DNA from: Synanceia verrucosa
Taxonomy: Eukaryota; Chordata; Actinopteri; Perciformes; Synanceiidae
Assembly (NCBI GenBank): GCA_029721515.1
Contig: CM056567.1
Location: 9,759,507 to 9,823,506 of the forward strand
Reading direction: 5' to 3'
DNA length: 64,000 bases
The stretch's first letter is position 1, and each line of letters starts with the position of its first letter. Made by a program: the position numbers and the translations under genes. Below are positions 35,201 through 47,700 of this stretch, in pieces. A model generated the notes under the pieces. It worked only from the letters and a program-made list of their open reading frames with translations. It did not search any database and was not told the origin of the DNA.

Positions 35201-38200
35201 TAGTTTTTTTTCACCAACAATAGACCACGTTGTTGTAGTCACAGTTGGTGTTTAATGACTAGCTGTAGTATTCTCCATGCTACCTCTTTCAACAATGCTT
35301 CCACCACTCAAGGGCTTGTACTTTTGTATTTTCTTCAAGCCAATAATTGGTGATGATTTTAGGGGCTGTACGAAACCAGAAATTTGAGCTTGTGATGCTT
35401 ATTTTCATTTAAAAGGTGCACAGCATGACATCTGATGGCACCGAGTTCAATATTTTCAGTATGGTTGCTTTTCTCCTTATCTGGTGTTCTGCACCAGGGG
35501 GATTTCATACCGAAAAGATTTCCACTGATAATCTATGTTGCATTGATGAATAACACTAAACGCTTTAACGCTGGTGCACACAATGTGGATCAGGTCGTAC
35601 AGATTCTGATTCATCAAACTGACAGATGCACGCAAGCATGATGCACGAACACACAGACACTGGTGAGTTAACCAGAGGCAAAATATGAGTAAGCAAAGAC
35701 AGGGAAGGTCACACGGATTCTGATTGGTTTCAGGTTGATTATTCAGCGTGACAGATACACTCCCACACACACGCATAGCAATGTCACAGACACACACACA
35801 AGCGAAAGGTGTGTAGAGGTACTGCCACACAATTAGACGTGCTGATAAAAGCAGACTTATGTAAGCATTCACGGGGGTGAATGAAAGAGGGAACAAAAAG
35901 GGATAGATGAAGAGAGAGGAAGAAGAGGGACAGCACCATCCTCTGTGTACAAACAGTGTTGGAGAGTGAGGGTCAACTGCATCCACCTCTCCAACACCTC
36001 CTCCCATCCTCTCAGTTTTTTTTTGTGGGGGTGTTTCATTCTTCTCGCTACTGTCTTTTCATAACTACATGGACTATTCGTGGCATATATTTACATATTC
36101 ACACATTTTTCACTTCCAAATGATTAAACTATCCTGCCAAGGCTCTATTGAGAGAAAGACTAAAAGAAAACCATTACATAAGAGGACTCTAAAAGATTTC
36201 TCTCTGTTTTTGTCACTAATTGTCTTGGTGTGTTGCTGCATCTCTTCTCTCTTTTAACTAAAATATATTAAGTGATAAAAGGAATGCCTGTGATCAGTTC
36301 ATTACACAACAAAACATACATACAGTACAGCATAGCTGAAATATTTCATTAGGAGCTTAAATAAAAGTAATAAGCAGATGTGTCCCTGACTCATTTCTTA
36401 ATGGACCTCTTCTAAACAGCACTCTTTATGGAACATCAACAGTATAATTTGTCTTTGATGTGCAGCACTGGTTTGATTTTTAGTAATGTACATTAGTCTT
36501 TACCTGAGCTGCTGGATGAGATCCTCTCCCTCCTTGATGACATTGACAGTGACCTGCAGCGTGGTCTGCTGCTGCTGGCCGAAGCGTTTGATCAGATCCT
36601 GGACGGCCTCCACCGACTCGGCGTAAACGTCATCCAGCAGCTCCTTTTGGAGCTCCTCCAGCCACGTCCACAGCTGCAGGAGGACAGGCACAATGTTGTC
36701 ATACTATTCTATGAGGCATTCTGGTAATGGACATGTAAAGTATACAGGGTACAGCTTGCACTGGTCTGCATCCCTCACTGTGATCACACCCTAACCTGCA
36801 AACAATCAGCAACTTGTTGTCACATATACACTGTTTCATGACTCACACTGGAGGGCAGCTCAGTGCCATCTAACATCACCCAACACAAACCTTCATCCCC
36901 CATCTATACCTGTTTACGAGGTGAGGACTGAGAAATGCCCACCTACCAACTGACTAACGGTACAGAAGAAAAACAGCACTCACATACTCCATTGTATCTG
37001 GTAATTATTTCTCTCTTGCTCAGAGAGCACTGTGAAAACTCTCATCCACACAAACACACAGTCCACCCACTATCCACTTCAGCATTACGTCATCCTCCCT
37101 GCCTACCTCTTTGACGTGTGTGTGGAAGGCGACAGACATGTCCAGCAGGACTTTGCGCTGCTCCACGCGACGAACAAAGTCTTGGATTCGGTCTTCGAGC
37201 TGGTGGGCGGCCTGGTAGATCTCCTCTGGGTCGCACTCTCCCGTCTGGGCCAGCTGCTCGGCCGCCTCCAGCAGCTTGTCTGCATTGGTGTACGTGTTCT
37301 ACGCCGGAGAGAAAGGTGGATTAACCCAAGAAGACGTTATAATGTAAAATAAAACACATCCGAACACGAGCAGAGAGATGAAGAGTAGAAGCACGGAGAA
37401 TATGAAAACAGAATATGTAGTACACACTGATCAGTGATAGTAAATTTACACTGAGATAACTAGAAAGAGGAAATGGAGAATGGCTGAAGGTCATATAAAG
37501 AAGAAGCAAAAGATGGCCAGTAGGATTACACACAGTCAATAGTAAGATTTTATATTTTAGCAGTGGCTGAAGGAGATCCTTTACTTTTATAAAGAGCAGA
37601 AATACAAAAATATAATTATTGGTAAGAAATGAAAGTTTTAGCAAAATGTCTTATGAACATAGCATGAAATGAGTCAAACTGTCAAACATTTGTCTGTACT
37701 CATCTGTAAGTAGTATTCAACTGCCTTTTTAGGCACCCCAAAAATATGTTAGGAATTACAACCAGTATATCATGTAGAATATAATGTGAAACAAAAATTA
37801 AAGACTTCGGGCAAGTTTGATGAGAACAGCTGCAAAAAAGGGCTGCAAGAGTCAAGTCAGTGAACTAGAACCGACCTGCGCCACTTCCTCGAAGTCTTCG
37901 TGCCGTTTCTGCAGCGCTCTGGCTCGATGGAGAGACTTTCCCACGCCTGTGTGTTTGCTGAGAAAGGCCTCGCCATGGTTTTCTATCCAGTCCAGCACCT
38001 GTACCGAGAGACCACAGTCACACAACCCCAGAGTGAGCCAGGCAATAGGAAATAAACAACCATGAGGGGGCGCTCTAAGGTGGAACATGAGCTACAAGTG
38101 TTGATGACAAGAAGTGTGTGAAAGAGAAGAGAAATGACAGAAATAATGATCAGCCTTGAACAAGGCGTTGCACTAAGACCATATATCTTTTTTTTTTTTT

Positions 38201-41200
38201 AAATACTCCTCTCCCTGCACTCTGTCCTTCATAGCGTTAGCAGACGGAACAGCATCTGTATGGACATATGACCCAATTCAGTTACCGTGGCAACAGTTAC
38301 CATGTCAACACGCTCAGGAATGCCCAAGATTTTTGGACAGTAAGCAACTGTTTCATCATATTATACCGACTGATTATGGAGTACCCATTATACTGGTTTT
38401 CAAGCCTCTATTCTGCAGAGAATGCTTACATTTCAGGCATTTATTTATTTTTCCTTTCCACTGAAACGCATGACGAGTGAAGACGAAAGGCCCTGGCATC
38501 TTGCTCATGGACAATTTGATAGGAAACATGGCTGCAAACCCTCTATTAAGACTAGACTTCTTCTACCCAGTATGCTACCCTTCTATTTTCAAATTACTGT
38601 CTATCCCTCTCCCTGTTACACTGAAAAAACTGGTGATTACTTTGGGTCCTTGTATAACCATGATGATGCATGCGTGCCTGCGTACCTGTTGGACGTCCTG
38701 TTGAAAGACACAGAGCTGCAGACGCTGGTGCAGCCGCACTTTGCGGTGTTGCCAGATGTTTTCCAGCTGTCTCTGGTGATGCAGCACCTCGTGGATGATG
38801 TCCAGGACGTGGTGCACCGCCTTGGAGTAGTTTGCTGATGCTGTCAGTGAATCAGCACTGCCTGGGGTCAAAGGTCGCTGCAGCTTGTCCAGCAGGGCTT
38901 TGCCATCTTGACTCACCTGAGGTAGAGTTAAAATAATAATTGTCATGGTATACTTTTGGTGTAGTGGTTAGCACTGTCGCCTCACAGCAAGAAGGTACCG
39001 GGTTTGAATCCCGGACCCGGGGCCTTTCTGTGTGGAGTTTGCATGTTCTCCCTAGGTGTGAATGTGAGTGTGAATGGTTGTCTGTCTCTATGTGCCCTGT
39101 GATGAGGTGGCGACTTGTCCAGGGTGTACCCTGCCTTCCGCCCTAAGACAGCTGGGATAGGTTCCAGCCCCCCGCGACCCTATGAGGATAAGCGGTAGAT
39201 AATGGATGGATGGTATAATTTTTTTTGACCAATAACTATTAGACAAATGCACAAAATGAAAGACAATAAAAGCACTGAAAAGTATACTGACATCAATAGA
39301 TCTTGTATTTGGCTTGAGTAATATAAACATCATCCACCAACAACCAGCAAACTGTGAGGATGACTGCCTGTCAAACTGCACACTTCTGATGTTACATTTA
39401 GAAACATGAAAGGGGAAATGATATATGAAAGAGCCACAAGGGAGGAGCTTTTTTTATAATTGTTTAGTTGCAGTTCCTTTAATACTATCAGTGTGATCAT
39501 TCACCAGGGATGATGAAGACGTTAAAAAAAACTACCAATTGTTGACATTCAGATGTCTTTGCATGCAAGCGTGGGTGCATGCTTAAGTGAATACATTAAG
39601 GTCTTATGCAGGTGTACTCGCTGTGCATATGAGCCAATAAATGTCAAGGTATATATTTATTATACAATTGATTTCAAACTACATCTGTACAAGTATAGAT
39701 GCTCTTTTGAGTAAAAATTAACTAATAATAATATGTTGTTCTCGTTATTTGTTCTAAATTCATTTTCAGGTGGAGGGTAGTAATGTGTAGACTTCAGCTG
39801 AACTTTGAAGCTTGACTTCATCAACATAGAATCGTTACCATGGTAACTGCACTCTTACACTCTCATATCACAGTAAACCTAATTGTGACTCTCTGAAGTG
39901 TAATGAAGCTTAAGTAACAAGGATATTGCTGCAAATTAAACAGGCCATGTTTTAGTGGTGATTTTCTACTCTTCGTATTATCGCCATGGAGATGAAGTGT
40001 GCTGTTACCTCGGAATAGGCAGCGGTGATGTGTTCGTACAGGCCTTGGTGGTGGTGGATGGCGTCTTCAAGGTCTTGAAGCTCGGAGGGTAAATCCACCT
40101 CACCGCACGCCTTACACCATGAGTCCACGTTACTCATGTACTGCAGGGAAAGAAACGCACACTTACATTTACGCAAACTGCCACTCAGATGGAAAGCAGT
40201 TCGCATGAGACATGGCATGCGACCGAGGTGGTATTTACATCTTTGTGCTCTTCCCAGGAGTCACATGTTAGTCAGACACACCAGAGTGCACAAGAAATGG
40301 CCTAAGGAGCATTTTGTATATGATTACTGAGCATGAAGATGCAGAAATGATGTCCTTCTGTTTGTTTTGAGCTTTCTTGAAGCTTTTCTCAGAAGAATTA
40401 TACATGTGACTTCCTAGAAACTTTCAGTGGGGCGGCGATGAAAACAAGACAATCAGCAAGGCTCGCCCCAAAAGAAACTTCATAAGTTGAAGTGATCTCA
40501 TTTTTGCCCTTTAAACATCTCCCGATAATAATTGGAAGAAAATACTTGAGTAGAAGTGTGGGGTGAAACCTCTCTGGGAAACAAAGGCTGTTTCTGTTTC
40601 AGCTCATAAACATGAAAGACTGGTCTGATGACGGCAATATTCCAGGTCGGAAAAGTCGTACCACCCATGTTCCCTAGTTAGGATTCTGCTTGTGTGCTTT
40701 TTCAGGCCATGAATCATTCCACAGTGGCTCAACTAATGAGCACAGACAGAAATAACAACAGATAACAAATGCCTTAGTTACATTCTTCATATATGTATGT
40801 AAATATATGTTAATGCAATGCATATGGTGGGTTTTATAGATTTAATGAGGCCAAATGGGTATTTTACAACCCAGTAAGTGTGCATACGTGCCCCATGTGT
40901 TTCCATTAAGACAGTGAAGGTCAACATATCAGCTGGTTTAATGAACTTGAGGTGCATGTGAAGAGATCAATACCAGTTTAACAGCAAATCTGAAGCTACA
41001 GCCAGTAATTAGCTAAAGTTTCCTAAAGTCCTACTGTCACTGTAACAAGATATAATGCCATAAATAATGATCTTTTGAACATGATGGTAAGGGCTGCTCA
41101 AGGGCTGAGAATTGTAGATCATTTTCTACATAGTGCAGAATCAATCAATCCATCAATTTATTGACAGAAAATGATTCAGCAACAATTTTGATTGTTATTA

Positions 41201-44200
41201 TTATTTTTAAAAGGGAAATGATAAACATTAGCTGCATAGCTATTTACACAAAACAAGTAAGTAACAGAATCAGTAATTAAAACATCTGTGTTAAGACATT
41301 TAGGACACATTTCTGACACACCTGGTCACACTTCTGGTGGAAGCTGGCTGACATCTCCAGCAGTGTGCTGCGTTCATCCAACGCAGCGGCGAAAGCTTTC
41401 CACTCCTGCTCCAACTGGCCTGAGATCTGCTTGATCTGCTGGGAGGCGTAGTGACCAGACTCCAGCAGCCGGTTACCCACTGACATGATGCGGTTGATAT
41501 TCACGTACACATTCTGCACAGTGAAAAAGAAGAGTTTTATGAAAAAGAAAAATCAGAAGAGAAGATAGAGTTGAAGAAAGAGTAAATTAAGGAGCACAGA
41601 GATGACGCCATTGTTTCTCATCCGAGGACAGAAACTCTAGCAGCTGGACTGATTCCTCTTCTCAATGGTTTCATAATAGTTGCGTAAGGCCGACTGTGGA
41701 TAAAGAATGGGATTACTTAACACCTGGTGGTGCTGCAGGCTGCTAGAGTCAAACACGGTGGTGGAAGTTGATGCTAAGCGCAATAAATATATGATTATAG
41801 AGTGCAGGGCACAAACTTGATGGTCGGAGTGGGTGGAAAAGCATTGCCTCTTGCTGTGTTCAGTGTGTGTGTCTTACCATGCAGTTCATAGCAAAGTGGT
41901 TGTGCTGGGTTTGCAGCTCTACAGCGTGGGGGTGGTTGTTGCCAATCTCTGTGTATCCTGCCAGGAACAAACCCTTGTTGTGCATGATCCAGTCAAACAT
42001 CTGATGGACGGGGAATGACACAAACACAAACGAAGAAAAAAAAAAAAGTTAGCCAAATGAAAACACACATACAAGACACGGGTTCACCACTAACTTTCAA
42101 TCAACAGATCGTCAATGAGAGGAGGTAAAAACAAACAGCTGGCACTTAGCCGTGTGGGTAAACCTGAGTGTGTTTGTGTACTGCTGCAGAGAGTTGTCAT
42201 CTTTCCAGGTCAGAATACAGAGAAATGGACTGCCTCTGTTAAGAGTATCCTCTCAGGCTCTCCTGGAGAACAAACTCATGGCCTGTGGTGTCCTAGCAAC
42301 AAGCTCCTACGACTGCAGTGTATCCAAGACTGCAGCCCTCTCTGTTGCTGCAACCTGCTATTTTATTCTACTCACTCAAACATGGATCAGTGAATTTCTC
42401 TCTCTGTCTCTTTCTATTTTGTGCTGTAGCTGTCATCACCTGAGCTGTCTGGGTGGCAGCCGGAGTAGGTGGCTTTGTGCAAGCATATACTCTCCTCCAT
42501 CTTTCTGTCTCTTACGCTGGGATATGGTGGAAGGTAAAACCATTCACTTTTTGCCTTTGTAGAATAAAGTTTAAGCCACTGTTTAAGGACCAAACTAAAA
42601 AAAAAAGAACTCATGAGCTCTGCATACACAGCATAAATCAATGGCTCTCGGTGGGTGTAATTAAGATTTTGTTTATAGTGGCAGTTGTCTACCCTTCAGT
42701 GATCACCAACTGTAGTTATAGATTACTGCTACATCACTGATTATGCTGATTGACTCCCATCATCCGCCGACCTTTTCTGCGTCCTGTTCAAACAGACGGA
42801 GCTGGAAGCACTGATCCAGCTGCAGCTTGCGGACGTGCCATGCCTGGTGGAGGTGCTGACGAGTGGAGTGCAGTTTGTCCAGCAGCTGGGTGATCCGTGG
42901 CACCAGGCCCTGGGTGTCAGCGTTACACATCCCACCGCTACTACTGCCGCTGCCGCCACTGCCGCCGCTACTGCCGTTACGGTTGGAGAAGGACTCGTTG
43001 CACTGGATTCTCTGGAGCAACCTGGAGACAGATTGTGTTTTAATGCCACTACTCATGCTTGAAACAGGATAAAATTGCTTCAGTGAACAAAGCTTTGCAT
43101 GTGTGTGAAATAACTCGAAAAATACTGATGTTAGATTTATACTGAAGTGTATTAAGTGTTCATGGCTGTTCAGAACACTTGAAGGCTAGGTGAAAAGCCA
43201 TCACATTGTTTATATATGGGGATAACGACCAGGCAGAACATTTGGTGATCAAAGTTCCCAGTCTTTGCCCTTCTGTTCAGTCAGTATTTCTGTGTACTGA
43301 CCTCTGTCCCTCAGTGTCCAGCTCCTCTATCGGGGCTTTTATGACTTTTTTCTTCAGCGTGGCATGTTCTTCTATCATCCGTCTGGCTCCTTCCAGGTCT
43401 TGAGGAAAGTCTTTCCTTGACACTGTTTCTTGCATCTCCTCTAGTCGTGCCAACATCTGTGTGGCGTGACCAGAGAACTCCTCAAACGCCACCCGCACCT
43501 GGATAAAAACACAGCCAGACACGTGAGTGAGGGGCTCGATATGGCAGCCATTGGCACTGTCCTCTGCTTAATGAATACAGAATCTGCATTTCAAAAACAG
43601 ATGTATCTGTCAGTCTCACCTCAATCCACTCTTCATGGTTGTAGTCCAGACTGCCGTCAAAGTCTGCCGTCAGTTGGGAGGGGTCGACGACCTTCGTCAG
43701 GCCCTCTAGTGACACCATGGTGGTCTAGGGAGCACAGGTTGGGAGAGAGCGATAGAAAGAGGTTTAGGAGGATTTAGGCTCATTTCAGTCAATTGAGGAT
43801 AAAATGTGTCTAATCTCTCTGCTCCCCCACTCCACTGCATTTCTTTGATGTCTTCTTGTGTTGTTGGGATTTTGTTATTTAGAGAAGACAGATCCTCATT
43901 CCCAAAACATGAAAAAATGACACCTGAATTGCAGGGATGTGATTTTTAGAGAAAGCGTGTAACTAATAATTTAATACATCAATGGCATGACTTAAGCACA
44001 TTTTATCCTCTTCATCCTGCCAACTCATGAAACCATGACACATTTTAAAAAAGGAGCCACTAAAATCTTTTAAACAGCATGAACATCTATAACAGAACAA
44101 AAAAGGCTCTTGCACACACAACATGCTGTCTTGGCACAGATTCTCTTTGATCGCCTCTGGTCACCCTCCACTTTGGAGTGACGTGAAATTCAAATCCTCT

Positions 44201-44676
44201 CCATGCAGCGGTTGCATATTACAATATCAGTTTCAGAGATACAGCGAGGAAATGTCTCCCTGTTTGGTTCCAGTGCCTCTGTGTTTCTGCTAAACCACCT
44301 CCGCAAAACACCCCCACACACATGGCCGGAGATGGATAGAGACAGAACGATAGCGAGATAGATCTGTGCGAGCCAAACAATGCAGAAACACTCTGTTGTC
44401 CTTGGGTAAAAAAGCACAGTGGCTCTCGCCAGGAGAAAATACTGATATCTCTATGTTCGCTGTTGTTGTTCAGGGTAACTGATCAGTACTCTGTTGAATG
44501 GTGAGGGGTAGAATCGGTCAGGGCTTTTGGGTGCTGTTTTTTCCTCCCATGGGGCAATTTATCAACAATCAAATCAAAGTTGCAGTTGACTCTCTGTGCT
44601 GCGGCCTGCTGCCTCCTTTCATCCCCTCTCACTTCAGTAGGAAGCCAGGAGAAAATCCTTGATATACACTTCCAGA

Positions 44677-44719
<43 letters not shown>

Positions 44720-47700
44720 CCTACAGTAAGACTCAGCAATGTAAATGCTCAGAGCTGATGAGTGGTGTGGATGCTGGACGTGCAACTGTAATCCTAGCAA
44801 CAGCCCTGCATGAAATTTACTTAAACAATGCAGGATGACAACTTTGTCTGCATACAACCTTTAGAAACCTTAATAAATGCACAGAACACATACAGATAAC
44901 AGTGCATGCAATCAATGCCTGCATGGCATGGCAGCACAGCTCGTGGACTAACTAACCTGCCCTGCGGCATCGGTCTATAATTCCTCTCAATTAATCAATA
45001 CGGTGTCATCAGACTACAGGGGACATGTGAGTGTGAGCAGAGTTATTTCCACCCCAGTGCAGGCGTCAGGGAACACATCAGAAACACACTGTGGAATCCA
45101 TGCACACGCTGTACAAAGGGCCGGGGCTCCACCTACGTTACAGCATATGGGTTTGTGTCAATCATGTCTCATTACTGTGAAGGAGAAGCTGAAAGTTATC
45201 GCAGTAAGCAAGCTTCTTTAATGACAGATCCGACACCAGGGCGGGAAACCGTGATCATGAGGGCATTTAGTAAACAGGGCGAAGCGTCTTCGCAAATTCA
45301 GAAGCAGAGAACCTGCAGAGGTACGTTCATTACAGAACACCAGTATTTGTAAAAGCAAAGATTGGTGAACTTCTTGTTGTTGCTTCAACTATAGAGCGGT
45401 CAGGGCATAAAAATAAGTCCTCACTTGTGAATATATTAAATTAGCTGTGAAAATGTGCTTCATTGCTTGACTGACGGCATCACAAACCCGTGATCAGCTC
45501 TGTGCCGTTTAAGGGTTGAAAAAGATGAGATTCCTCCTCTAGCAGACAGCTGGCTGCTGATGTATGCACCCGAAGAAGCAGGGAGAGGAATATGATGAAA
45601 TGAGCTGACAATGAGTACCTTAGCTAGGTACAGCGGTCGTTATGACAACTCAGCTGACAGCAAATTAAGACAGAAATGTTCTACTTTTATAACTCCTTAC
45701 CGCAAGACGGAAAATATAGACTTGAGGCACTTAATATCTCTGGGTGATTTTTTTAATGCCATTACAGCTAAAAATGTGGTGTTGCCAAGTCTATCCTCAC
45801 CTAAGCAGATATGATTATATAAGAGTATTGTTGTCATGGGTACCTGTTGAATGTGTAACCTCACATAAATAAAATGTTCTCTGGCATTTCAATTAAAACT
45901 GTTAATTAAGCTGCTTCTGGCTTTAACAGGTTACAAATGTGTAGTCTCAGATGAAGGCAGTTCATTCAGTGAGCAGAGACAACAAAACAATGAGTAACAT
46001 CATAAACAAAATCAACTCGGCCGGCAGCGCACTGGATGATTGCGCATGCCATCGGCCTGGGGAACCTGGGTTTGACTCCCTCCCAGACCCAGCTACCAAA
46101 ATGGGTGTGGGTTGCGTTGGGAAGCGCATCCGATGGAAAAAAAACGAACACCAAGTCTACAAGTAGATCATCCGCTGTGGAAACCCCGGAAGGGAGCAAC
46201 ATCATTAACGACATCCCAATTCTACCTACCTCAAACTCGAACTTGGAGCTGCCAAAGTTGGTCCTCTGCTTCTGCCAGAAGTTGTCTGGTTTGATGATGA
46301 GAGCGATGTGGATGCAGGATGGGAACGACTCCTGCAGGATCTTCAGCAAAGGCTTGATGCTGTCCCACTTGGAGCCGCGCATATCAACGATGACCGTGAA
46401 GCCATGTTTACACACCTCCTCGCTGGGATGGAGGTCGGTGGGAGTGGGAGGAATTAAAAGAGAAGAGATGAAGGGAGGGGGGAGGATGTGAGGGAGGTAC
46501 AGTGAGAGATTGGAGAGAATAATCCAGAGAGAGGAGACAGATGACAGGCGTGGGAAAGGATGAGAGAGAGATGGTAGAGAGAAGAGAAAGGATTGAAAAA
46601 TGAAAAGAGGAAAAAGGAGAGAAGTGAGAATCAAAACAAACAGTGAGATGACGCATTTTCTATACTGTGAGGAGCCGACGCAGCAACACTCCCACCCACG
46701 CACACCCACACCCACACAGAAACCTGCGACAAATGAGTCAGAAATGTGTGCAGAAATATAAAAATACAAATCAGCACATTTGTGCATCAGCAACCTCATC
46801 TCCCTGTGGGGCTCAGCTCCGAAAAACAATATATTCTCATCACTGTACAAACACACACAAACTACCTCTGCACACACTGTAGCTTGTTCGTCGTTGTGTA
46901 TCTTTTTACTACTAATATATTTATACATATTTGGCAAACATGGGCTGCCTCTATTCATTTTGGGCATTTAGAAAACATCCCTCCATCTAGTTCTTCATAT
47001 TTTTAGACTTCCCGTCCTTTTCCAAACCTCTCCTTGAGAAACAGCCCGTCAGATAAACCAGTGTGCAGATGTTGCCTTTCCCAAAATAGAACACCTCTGG
47101 TCACCAAAAGCCACACAGTTAGAGAGGATATAAAAAATGCACAACAAGACATGATGAGGGTGCGGTTAGGAATGCCTAAAGCACATCAAATTTACATTGA
47201 ATTCAGCCCCATTTTAAACCGGGCAGAGCTAATGTGGTGATTTGAATTAAGATGATGGCACGAAGGTGGAAGGATTGAGACGGATGGAGGGAGGCGACGA
47301 GGTAGATTAAAGGAAAAGAGTAGACAGAGAGCTGGAGAGATGTTTTACCTGTGAGGTGAGGAGCGACTCGTCCACAGTAGCTGCTGCTGCTGCACTGCTT
47401 CAGCTACTGCGACACTTGTTTTGCTTTCACACACACTCGCTCACTCACTCGCTCACACACCTCCTCACACATGCGCTCTTGGTCTCGGTCGGTTTTAATC
47501 CCCCCTCCTCTCCCTTTCTCTCTCGCTGATGCCCCCTCCTTCCTCTCATCATTTGTTTTCTGTCATACATCCCTCCCTTAGCTCAGGCTTTCCCTGTCAG
47601 CATCTCACTGTGTCTCCAGGACTGATTATTGGCAGCAAAGGAGCTGCTGCATAAATGGTCTTGAATTATTTCTCTCTCCCTTCCACCCTCACATGCTCAT

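Larger units (their letters stand above)
38917..40008 (-). other. trio intron 9
   Basis: Non-coding; holds the deleted SINE and the palindromic X-box at 39834-39847. Confidence 0.65.
43725..46229 (-). other. trio intron 3
   Basis: 2.5-kb intron with a (CA)n microsatellite (44681-44717) and a tRNA-derived SINE close to its 5' splice site. No exon seen. Confidence 0.65.

Noticed and set aside
45966..46967. 333-codon open frame on the - strand
   Set aside because: It contains the real CRAL-TRIO exon 46230-46422 but runs on into introns and a SINE; splice sites and homology limit coding to the exon.
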